Assembly: GCA_016165875.1 (NCBI GenBank)
Contig: JABBOT010000016.1
Coordinates: forward strand, 6,222,327 to 6,286,326
Reading direction: 5' to 3'
From: Acanthopleura granulata
Taxonomy: Eukaryota; Mollusca; Polyplacophora; Chitonida; Chitonidae
DNA length: 64,000 nt
The notes under the pieces were generated by a model. That model was given only the letters and a program-made list of their open reading frames with translations, was not told where the DNA came from and searched no databases. Numbering within the stretch: the first letter of the stretch is position 1; each line of letters opens with the position of its first letter. The position numbers were made by a program, and so were the translations under genes. Shown piece by piece: positions 55,937 through 64,000 of this stretch.

Positions 55937-56334
55937 CTCTTCTCTCGTATATCGGTGTGTTCAACAATGATGTAAGCGGCTTCAGACAGACTGGCCTGTC
56001 GTATCACGTGACTTCTTCTCCGCATGACGGATGATCGTGAGAAAGGAGAAAAACACCCGGATGTAACCGATGTAACATCACGTCGAAATGTGAAGGCAGA
56101 GAAAGAGAGGAAAGCAGACGCAATTTAATAGTTCCTTTCGCCGCGAGGTCTCTAGCGAGAACGGTTCATTTGGACATTTACCTGCTTAATGATAGCGACG
56201 ATGTGAAGTTGTGTTGGAAATTCTGATATCGATAAACTGAGGTAGGTCGCGTTGCCGCTTTCTTTGTGTGATTTACTCTGATCAAAGCTTACTGCAATTA
56301 TAATAAGAAAGCTTTTTAAAGGAAAACATTTCAT
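55937..56334 (-). CDS. candidate first two exons of a secreted or membrane protein
   Basis: ATG at 56334 opens 51 codons ending at CAG|GTAAAT (56182). The start MKCFPLKSFLIIIAVSF has the basic-then-hydrophobic layout of a signal peptide, with an N-A-T glycosylation site downstream. A phase-compatible segment (55995-55937) after 'gatacgacag' encodes ASLSEAAYIIVEHTDIREK and ends AG|GTAGCC; its acceptor has little pyrimidine tract. Secretion and the exon link are inferences. Confidence 0.33.
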
Positions 56335-56412
56335 CTATCATAGCCAATGTGGCGTTAAGCCTTAACCATTTATCCATTCATATATCATAGGCCCATCTAT
56401 TGATACATACCT

Positions 56413-56735
56413 AGTTCTCGAAACCGACATTCATACACCAGCCATCAACCAAAATGAGCGTCCCGGGCTAATACACGCAAGACCAGTTTCCAAAAACGAC
56501 ATATAACACAAACCACCAAAGAACTAAGAAAAGATATTAAATATAAAACTTCGGTCGGATTCATGCAAAGAGATGCAGTCAGCAGTTTTCAGTGATGACG
56601 AAAAAACGTAATGAATGTTCTAGACGGGTGAATGAAATCAGTTACCAAATCGTGTGCCATTTTAGTATATATATGGTGTCGATAATCAAATTTGTAACTC
56701 ATCTGAGCTTTTATTGCGACTGTTCATACCTCCAA
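56413..56735 (-). repeat. interspersed repeat B, near-complete copy
   Basis: 'cgaaaccgacattcatacac', 'caaccaaaatgagcgtcccg' and 'catgcaaagagatgcagtca', ending near 'attgcgactgttcatacctc'; reverse complement of 37130-37416. Confidence 0.85.
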
Positions 56736-57173
56736 CGTGGCAATCACACTCAACGTGATGAAAATACGGCCCTAACTCCGGGTTAAGCGGAATTAGACAC
56801 AATTATAAAGCAGACTCTCAAAGATTCTAAACACTCCGTCCGTATTTACTAAGAGGAGAGGTTTACTTTACTCATTGTAAAATTTAAGAAACTTAGAGTG
56901 AAGACGTTTGATGGAATGTCCTTGACGTACTAGTTTTTGCAGAAATAACTTGTAACGTTGATTGAAATCATCACACAGCACACAAGATCTAACAAATGCC
57001 ACAAGGCGAGATGTCCAAAGAAATGTAGAGTTTGTCAATTTTTGCCGTCATTATATATTAGGAAATTTCAGTTATGACGGTTCTGCACCACTGAGAACCC
57101 CATTCTTCCTGTCTTTGTATATATAATGTGTCCAGTCTGGAGTCTGGTGAAACAAAATGTTGTTTAAAATATA

Positions 57174-57482
57174 TCAGCAATGAGCTGAGTAATTCAAACG
57201 ATGAAGTAAGTGAACTCTGATATGGGATGGTTGATTTTCGCACGTGAGCTTCATTGTAAATTGTGACATTAAATGAGCTTTGAGCGCACGCAGTTTGCTC
57301 AGAAACCGTTTTTGGTATCTGTGCATTTTAAAATTCTTCACCATTTTGTTCTCTGCCTCTGGGATGGTATAGATAGCGCGAAATAGTTTGAAGTATGACG
57401 GGTCTAGATTTTCACAATACAGTATGTATTTGACCAATGTGTCCGAGACCATGACATTGTCGAATTCTGTGCATGTCAGTCC
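57174..57482 (-). CDS. candidate exon, 102 codons
   Basis: After an acceptor-like 'agtgtcatttacag' the frame is open to TGA at 57174. It contains VSDTLVKYILYCENLDPSYF, KLFRAIYTIPEAENKMVKNF, QKRFLSKLRALKAHLMSQFT and HLLHRLNYSAHC. Alternating charged and hydrophobic residues suggest a helical domain. An in-frame ATG at 57452 gives 92 codons if it is a start. On composition this is one of the most protein-like frames in the window, but no family was recognised and no donor-bearing neighbour was confirmed. Confidence 0.38.
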   Translation of the reverse strand, partial: GLTCTEFDNVMVSDTLVKYILYCENLDPSYFKLFRAIYTIPEAENKMVKNFKMHRYQKRFLSKLRALKAHLMSQFTMKLTCENQPSHIRVHLLHRLNYSAHC

Positions 57483-57946
57483 CTGTAAATGACACTCCGG
57501 GGGTGATTAGAGCAATCTTTCTCTCTCTTTGTATATACGATGAAAATAATGGTCGTCAAAATGATAACACAGTAATGAGAGCACAATGACATCATTTGAT
57601 CTTAGTAATACCGTAGAGACATGTTGGACAAGGGAAACGCTCTAGCTTCTGTCACACAATTTGAGAATCATTCTTTCCTTTTTAGGCAAAGTATCAGTAC
57701 ATACTGTAAATGATCTTAAATTTCGTCCAAAATTGTACATCTGAGAGGTAAATGAATATCATTCTACCTTCCAAACTAACCTTAGAAACGCCGTCCTACA
57801 TTCAACAGAACTCCCAGAATCAGGAAAAATGCGCAACATGAACATGGACGAAATTTTTAGGGCACGTGAGAAAGCTGAGCCTAAAGCTAGGGTGTATAAG
57901 CATCCATGCTTATCACATCTAGGGAGGGGCTTTATTGAGTACCGTA

Positions 57947-58105
57947 GTTGAAATCAAAGCGCGACTCAGATACCTATATTTGTAGTCGATCTGAAAATTA
58001 TCCACCGATCAGGGGGTTAATATCTGAATTGGATATCATGCTTAAAAATAACAACTGTTTTCCCAGCATGACTGGAAACCGCGGATTGCTTCTCTCTTAC
58101 ATTTT
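57947..58105 (+). repeat. interspersed repeat B, 5' part
   Basis: 'ttgaaatcaaagcgcgactc', 'agcatgactggaaaccgcgg' and 'attgcttctctcttacattt' match the start of B. The copy diverges beyond about 58110. Confidence 0.65.
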
Positions 58106-58849
58106 CCTGCCTTTATTTACTCTTTGTACTTGTGGATCATTGCAGTGGAAATCGTCCTTAAATTTGTTTTGCTATAATGGATGTTGCGATTATCGACTTA
58201 GAACTCTTCCAAGGTCTAAGACTGATAGACGAATGAGGACCTGAAGGCTAGATTGAAATCTTTTTTGAAAGTACCATTTTCTTTGGTCACTCATGACTGC
58301 TTTATTCTGGGGAAGTGTTTATCAGTTATCTGTCGATCTAGTTTATGGGGACAAGAGAATTACAGTTATATTTACGATAATGTCTGATTCAAAAGAAAAG
58401 CCAAACTTTACAACACATTCTCACCCATTTATACTTGAAGCCTGTGCACTCCTGCTTGAGATGACATTCATCGACTGATAAATCTCGTAAAATATACCAC
58501 GACATAAACCATGCCATTGTTATATACATAGAAAGGGCATTTAGATAAAACAGATACCAATCTATTTCACTTGCCATAATATACTGATGAATATATTTTT
58601 AAATTTTCATGATTTTAAAATTTAAGAAAAATTTAAAAATTTCGAAAGCAGTATGTTCCCAAGAGGAACACTGCAAGTTCTGATAGTTCTGGTCCAACAT
58701 TAAAGTGCAGTCAATTCCCCATTCCTGCGTGATTATCCGTTAGCCACAATGTTTTACCCTGTGACGTGTGAACTTGTATTTTTATCATGCAAGCTGATGT
58801 GGGTTTAAATCTGAGCGCCAGAGTTACAGGGACTTTTATGCATGGCTGT

Positions 58850-59060
58850 TATGTGATTTTTACTGAAAAGAAAAGACAACAAAAAGTATAATCAAAATTA
58901 TTTCAGAAGAGGGGATCATACAGGCCTAAAAAGGCGTAGGATTTTCTTTTAACTTTCTTGGTAACCCTATAAATCACCTTTTAATTTGGAATTCGTATAA
59001 AGCCATGGGATACACCATGTTAGAGAAGCCGGAAACACGGTGTGGCGTCATCTTTACGCT
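58850..59060 (+). repeat. third, partial copy of module D
   Basis: 'gaaaagaaaagacaacaaaa' and the block 'gaattcgtataaagccatgg' ... 'gagaagccggaaacacggtg' match 4770-4905 ('gaattcttacgggaccaccc' ... 'gaaaaaccggaaacacggca') and 6560-6600. Confidence 0.55.
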
Positions 59061-59518
59061 TCGCTCATCAGTATTAGAGGCGAGACACTTTTTGTGTGCG
59101 AAGTAAGGTCCTCTTTATTATTACAAGTGTATCAGAATTATTTTGCAATCAAACGGTAAACATCTACTTTAATATTACTTCCATATGGCAAAATGGTGAA
59201 CTAAGTTCTGCCGACGTATCAGCGAAAACAGACGTCTTCTCGGGTTGTAGAAATATCTCGTCCCCGATTGGTTAATATTGAAAGCATGGCGGTACGTTCG
59301 ATTTTTCCTGAGTGAGCGTTTTTGCTTACTTTGAACTGCGATGTCTCGATTATCCTACATCATAAAAATAAAATGTCACGTTTTTTGAACTATGAATGGG
59401 ATTATTTATCGGTTTGTATATATATGTATATATTTTGTCTAGTGTTGTCTTTTCATTTAAGGTGCAAAAACATGTAAAGCAGAAGATGAACTTCCACGTG
59501 TAAAAATCTGTGTTCAAA

Positions 59519-59602
59519 AGTGGATGATTAATTTAGCACTTTCACACTGTCGTCGCTACTTTGACTTCTACTCTCTGTGCTGTAGTCCTATATAGTCAGA
59601 GC
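59519..59602 (+). repeat. interspersed repeat C, partial copy
   Basis: 'cactttcacactgtcgtcgc' and 'ctctctgtgctgtagtccta' match the 3' half of the module. Confidence 0.65.
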
Positions 59603-59876
59603 AACTGCTGTCTGGCGTAAATTGCCCGTTGATTTTTAAATGTAACTCTGGGTTTACTGTAGCCTAAACGTCCCTGGGTTTAAAACTATACTGTTCACAG
59701 TAGTAACGACTGTTAAAACATATTGGGGTGCATGTATTTTGTATCTAACCTGGATGGTTCTTTCTGAATTTCGAGATTGAAACTTTAATTGTTTTTCACA
59801 CATGCGCGTGGTTTGCCGAATTGTTCCTCGCAAGCATGCCATCAATAGAACCTTCCGCCTACAAGATTCATTACGT

Positions 59877-60068
59877 CTTTTCGCCATCACTGAAACCTGT
59901 TGACTGCTTCTGTTTGCATAAATCTCTCCTAATTTTAATATATTTCATATGTTTTCTTAGTTCTTTGGTGGGTTGTGTTATTTACCGTTCTTGAAAACTG
60001 GTCTTACGATTATTGACCGGGAACACCCAATTTGGCTGACGGCTGGTATACGAATGTCGGTTTTGACG
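59877..60068 (+). repeat. interspersed repeat B, 3' part
   Basis: 'cgccatcactgaaacctgtt', 'ttctttggtgggttgtgtta', 'tcttacgattattgaccggg' and 'gtatacgaatgtcggttttg'. Confidence 0.82.
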
Positions 60069-60545
60069 CCGAGGTACCTAATTATGACACCCTCAATCAG
60101 TAATGTATCTGTAATGTCCGTCGTCGGTTCTGAGTTTGTCTGCAAGATATCTTCCAAAGGAATGGAAGGAATTCAACCAAATTTGGGTTGAGACTTAAAT
60201 GTCCAGTTCTCAGTAAGTGGTTAGATTGTGGTGCGTGTTTGTTTGTTCCTTTGTCCATTTCGCTGTGACAATAATTCGGATTAACTTCAACTTTCTTATG
60301 AGAGTCCCAATAATTTGTCACATTTTGGAACCTGTTTTAGCCATTTGGATTCTCTACTGCTTGTTTCTTGAACAACATCAGCGAATTTTAATCAAATTTT
60401 GTTTTCTTGTATTTATTACATATCATGTACTGCAACTTACATTTTCCTGTAAGATATTTTCCTACGCGACAGTCCAACCTTAAAACATTTTTCTAGGATC
60501 TATAAATTCCTTCGTGTCACACACAATAAACCATTGACCTAGGTC

Positions 60546-60838
60546 ATGGACAGTGTAACTACTTTCGGTTTTCCTGCGATATCCCTATGTCAGACGTTAG
60601 GGTACAGTGTAACAACTTTCTGTTTGCCCGCGATATCCTGATGTCAGACGTTAGGGTACAGTGTAACTACTTTCTGTTTGCCCGCGATATCCTGATGTCA
60701 GACGTTAGGGTACAGTGTAACTACTTTCTGTTTGCCCGCGATATCCTGATGTCAGACGTTAGGGTACAGTGTAACTACTTTCGGTTTGCCCGCGATATCC
60801 TGATGTCAGACTTTAGAACTACGTGTTACAATTCCTTT
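60546..60838 (+). repeat. 54-bp tandem repeat, five units
   Basis: Units start at 60587, 60641, 60695, 60749 and 60803 (atgtcagacgttagggtaca...), with a partial unit before the first. 54 is 18 codons, so one frame stays open (MSDVRVQCNYFLFARDIL per unit) for 84 codons to a TAA. It is a simple consequence of unit length; no independent coding signal is seen. Confidence 0.97.
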
Positions 60839-60935
60839 TAAAGCCGACCCAAACTTGTCAACAATTTCCATGATTGGTGTCTAACCAAACAAGATGCAAC
60901 AAGTATGTCATGTACATGCATCACCAACACACACT

Positions 60936-61206
60936 GGGGCCTCCGTGGCTCAGTCGGTTAGCGCGCTGTCGCAGCGCAATGACCCGAAGCCTGCCACCAA
61001 TGCGGTCGCTGTGAGTTCAAGACCATCTCATGCTGGCTTCCTCTCCGGCCGTAGGTGGGAAGGTCTGCCAGCAACCTGCGGATGGTCGTGGGTTTCCGCA
61101 GGGCTCTGCCCGCTTTCCACCCACGATAATGCTGGCCGCCGTCGTATAAGTCAAATATTCTTGAGTACGGCGTAAAACACCAATCAAATAAATAAATAAA
61201 TAAACA
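60936..61206 (+). mobile_element. tRNA-derived SINE (family A), best-preserved copy
   Basis: Intact head with A box TGGCTCAGTCGG (60946-60957) and B-box-like GTTCAAGAC (61015-61023), body, core 'cggatggtcgtgggtttccg', 'gagtacggcgtaaaacacca' and an (AAAT)n tail. Flanked by the 9-base direct repeat aacacacac (60926-60934 and 61207-61215), a target-site duplication typical of LINE-driven retroposition. The spacing between boxes is longer than in a tRNA. Short frames over it are not genes. Confidence 0.95.
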
Positions 61207-61214
61207 AACACACA

Positions 61215-61970
61215 CAATCGATCTTGATATACTGATATATTATGTCAATGAAAGATACTTCAAAGGAGAAAATATGGTTTGAAGTAACTGTTGTTACGGG
61301 ACCTTTAAATTGACGGTTCCAAGGTCAACTCACACTGTCAGAAAACTCTCTGTTTATACCACACTAACCCCGGTGTTTCTTCGACGGTTTTTACCATTTA
61401 CCGCCTTAGTGGTAAAACACACGTAATCGGAGGCACACCTGTCATATGTGACGTTCACATATTATTTCATACGATGATATTATGGCCATTATGATATTAC
61501 TGGCAGCTTTTTGCCAGGCCTTTTACCCACAATTTTACTAAAATTTTGTAACAGTGTAAACCTTTTCCCTACTCAATATAGAACATGGGCTGATAGGATA
61601 AGCTCGTACAAAAAACTCTGCTTGATTATTCGGTCATTTTTAAGGACACTCGAAAAAGAAACATCCAGAAAAATCACAAGTTCCACTAGTGTATAATATT
61701 TCTCCTTCTTCGATTACATCGCCCATCTTCTTGGCCTGTTAAATAATGTTAACTACTTATTTTCAGACTACTCTTACAATGGATAGCTTGTACGATTGGT
61801 TAACATTATGAAAATAGATTTATTCCACTATCCATTGTCAGAATTGCCTAGATAATCTACTTTTATAATCAAATAAATCAGTCAGTAAAACCCAGTCTTT
61901 GTGTATGGACCAGTCAGGCAGAAAAGACTCCCTTGATCTATGGCCGTCTTAAACTTCGTTTGTAATATTT
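61215..61970. other. no feature seen
   Basis: Unique AT-rich sequence with short frames only. Confidence 0.5.
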
Positions 61971-61974
61971 GACA

Positions 61975-62379
61975 TCAGTATACACTGTAGCAGCTAACCC
62001 GTGTGTGTTTAGACTGGATTGACACGACGCTCCTTGCCAGAGTCCCAGCGTGGACGGACCTGGTTCGTGACGCTTCCTGCACATTGGTTACAAAACAAGG
62101 GAACGATGTGATGGCATTCCCCAAGTCGAGACCTCGGTGGATTGAAAAACTGTAACCTGTGCCAGTTCGGCGGTTTCGGACCTGTGTGCTGAGTCCGCGG
62201 CTGGCCTTGTTACGGATCCGTGTTTTACCAGTGTTAAACAAGACCTCAGTGTTACCAGAGTGTGTAATCTCCGCCATGTTGACATTTTTCAAGGATGGAA
62301 GATGTGTATAATCACAAATTTGGAAACATTTCACAAAAAAATCGTTAGTTGATAGAGCTTCTGGTTGACATAGATCCAT
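61975..62379 (-). CDS. possible ATG-initiated ORF, 134 codons
   Basis: ATG at 62379 opens 134 codons to a stop at 61975. A second in-frame ATG at about 62277 lies in a strong context (AACATGGCGG, which also resembles a YY1 site) and would give about 100 codons. It contains AEITHSGNTEVLFNTGKTRI and SIHRGLDLGNAITSFPCFV, and is basic and Ser/Thr/Arg-rich. Splice donors inside (CAGGTCCG, CAGGTTAC) leave open that only the first part is coding. No domain was recognised. It is the longest ATG-started frame here outside repeats. Confidence 0.3.
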   Translation of the reverse strand: MDLCQPEALSTNDFFVKCFQICDYTHLPSLKNVNMAEITHSGNTEVLFNTGKTRIRNKASRGLSTQVRNRRTGTGYSFSIHRGLDLGNAITSFPCFVTNVQEASRTRSVHAGTLARSVVSIQSKHTRVSCYSVY

Positions 62380-63496
62380 TAGTAAATCTCACCCGGCCAA
62401 TCAGTCAGTCAGTCAGTCGTATGTACATTTGGTGTACACACTGTCTTGAAACATATATTCAACTCGAATAACGTTAAATCCAACATCGTCTTGGTGAAGG
62501 AGGGATAGCATTTATCGTGTTAGATTAAAACCTTTTAAAATTGTTAAAAAATTTACAAGATTCTTAGATAATCTTGAAAAATGTAAAAAAAATTAACACT
62601 GCGTTGAAAAATGTAAAGAAATAACCGTTATTTTGCCGAATTAACCCTATTGCGTCTTGTGATGCACATTATATATGCTATAAATCTTAGATTCTAGCAT
62701 ATATTTCAGTCTGGCAACAATCAGGACGTATGAACGTATTTAAAGTTGTTGGCTTTCATGTTATACAGGTTTCAGCAACCCAATTTATTCAAGGCTTAAC
62801 TGGCGTCATGACTGCGGAAGAATGAGCAAGACAATTTAGCCTTCAAGAAAAAAAAACAACAAAAATACAAACAAACAAAAAAACACAATCCCACTATATC
62901 ATCTTCTCTAAATAACAACATTCCCCCAAACAAAACTTTGAGAAGTGTCTGTTGACAAAGAAACTAATGGAGTTTACAACAATTGCAAAGCAAAGGTTTG
63001 AGGACTTGTCCAGAAGCCAAAACAAAGCTATCTGATCACTTCAGCTAACCCTGAAGACTTGACTTGGTCTTTTTGAGGCTGGTTTCACAAAACCCTTCTT
63101 TCCTATATCGAGTCTCCATCTGACATCCTTGGTAACATTTGCCTGTTTGTTTGTGCGGTATTAAGAACGTTCGTGAAGAGGATCTCTATCGTCCTCTTGT
63201 AAGAAGACTGTCTGACACCGAGTTGACAAAACCAGCTCAAGTCTAAGCCTCAATTCGAAGTGCGAAGTGCCAAGCAGACAACCGCTGAGACAAGATTGTC
63301 TGAGAGTATGGTCAGATCTTACATCCCTACTGCAAAGAAAGCCAATCAATAACAACTCTTCTTGCTACAGTGTTCCACCCTAGTTGGGGAGACATAAAAG
63401 CCAAGGAAAACGTAATCTAACGTGATTTTATTAGAATTTTTACTTTGTTGTGTTGGCCATTCTCAAAGTAGATTTTAGGGGAGGGATTTGGGGTTG

Positions 63497-63525
63497 TTGT
63501 TTTTTTGTTGTTGTTGTTGTGCTCT
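63497..63525. repeat. TTG-rich simple repeat
   Basis: Short run of TTG/TTTTTG units. Confidence 0.8.
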
Positions 63526-63559
63526 TTGTTGTTTTTTCTTAGTGCTGTTGTGGAAAAGT

Positions 63560-63708
63560 TTGGCAGTAACTTGCCAAAAGTCGGTAGTCGGTAGTCGCTA
63601 AGGTTTCCCAAACCCGTAACGCTGACCACCCTCGAACAAGTGAAAAATTTTTGAATATGGTATTAAACAACAATCAGTCAAATAAATAAATAAATAAATA
63701 AATAAATG
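63560..63708 (+). mobile_element. SINE (family A), diverged 3' half with long AAAT tail
   Basis: 'gtttggcagtaacttgccaa', 'cgtaacgctgaccaccctcg', 'tttgaatatggtattaaaca', then (AAAT)n at 63680-63706. Confidence 0.75.
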
Positions 63709-63766
63709 TATAAATGTTTTGTCTGCTTGTTTACACTTCTTACCCTTTGCGATGTTTCTTCCACAG

Positions 63767-63853
63767 CAGAGGTGACGTCATCACTATCAGGGCTCATGCT
63801 TTCTCTCACATTGCTGCTTTATACGCTCCTGGAATGGATTGGCTCAGTTCAAG
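63767..63853 (+). CDS. candidate exon encoding a signal peptide
   Basis: An 87-base segment lies between the acceptor 'gcgatgtttcttccacag' and the donor CAAG|GTTAGT. An ATG at 63796 gives MLSLTLLLYTLLEWIGSVQ with one base of the next codon left over. This fits a signal peptide with a hydrophobic core and a small-residue cleavage region. Phase-1 introns directly after the signal peptide are common in genes for secreted proteins. A CRE octamer TGACGTCA (63773-63780) lies in the untranslated part. The rest of the gene would lie beyond the window. Confidence 0.4.
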
Positions 63854-64000
63854 GTTAGTGATGTCACCATACAGTTTATTTCATTAGAGATAAGATAAGT
63901 TGCTGTTAAGCTGAAAAAGTGTGGACAATATCCTCAAAGTGGTAACATCTCCGTGGAGGCTTCGGAGTGAAAAAACGAGGAATTACAGCCGTGATAATAG

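Noticed and set aside
58121..58244. Short frame after 'tgtacttgtggatcattgcag'
   Set aside because: Adjacent to a decayed B repeat and only about 40 codons; not distinguishable from chance.
17995..60635. Shared 'atatcctgatgtc'-like motif near 18.0, 20.5 and 60.6 kb
   Set aside because: Twelve or so bases with mismatches in three places, one of them a tandem array; likely coincidence.
60894..61217. Frames of 66-93 codons over the SINE at 60.9-61.2 kb
   Set aside because: SINE body; similar frames recur over other SINE copies.

Overview
This window is non-coding-rich eukaryotic DNA, most likely from a marine mollusc or a close lophotrochozoan relative. No operon structure, ribosome-binding-site series, rRNA, CRISPR array or viral or phage module is present. 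The assignment rests on about twenty copies of a tRNA-derived SINE. Its head carries a Pol III A box and B box, and its tail reads ...TTGAGTACGGCGTAAAACACC... followed by (AAAT)n, as in the V-SINE-like elements described from mollusc genomes. The species cannot be named from the sequence.

Layout: 0-1 kb holds a possible three-exon minus-strand gene fragment. 1.1-6.8 kb is a repeat thicket: an inverted duplication with SINE pieces, then a diverged tandem duplication of about 1 kb interrupted by SINEs. 7.3-11.5 kb holds three minisatellites. 12.3 kb carries a 306-bp MITE-like fold-back. 14-17.5 kb has candidate exons on both strands, including a convergent pair with facing polyadenylation signals. 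19.3-20.5 kb is a 96-bp minisatellite with two-unit higher-order structure. 20.7-35.8 kb mixes isolated candidate exons, SINEs and other interspersed repeats. 36-44 kb is mainly old interspersed repeats plus two adjacent fold-backs at 40.5-40.85 kb. 44.5-47.4 kb has a candidate exon, a possible promoter/first exon and a strand-asymmetric purine array, again with two-unit structure. 48.4-57.5 kb has the densest candidate exons and a locally duplicated possible first exon whose second copy has lost its splice donor. 60.5-61.2 kb has a 54-bp tandem repeat and the best-preserved SINE. 63.8 kb has a small exon that could encode a signal peptide.

No complete gene can be assembled and no protein family was recognised. 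Every CDS entry is an exon hypothesis built from an open frame, splice-site quality and composition. In 64 kb read on both strands several such combinations are expected by chance, so confidences are deliberately low. Repeat calls are much firmer because copies can be compared directly inside the window. No reverse transcriptase, transposase or other autonomous mobile-element protein was seen; every mobile element here looks non-autonomous.
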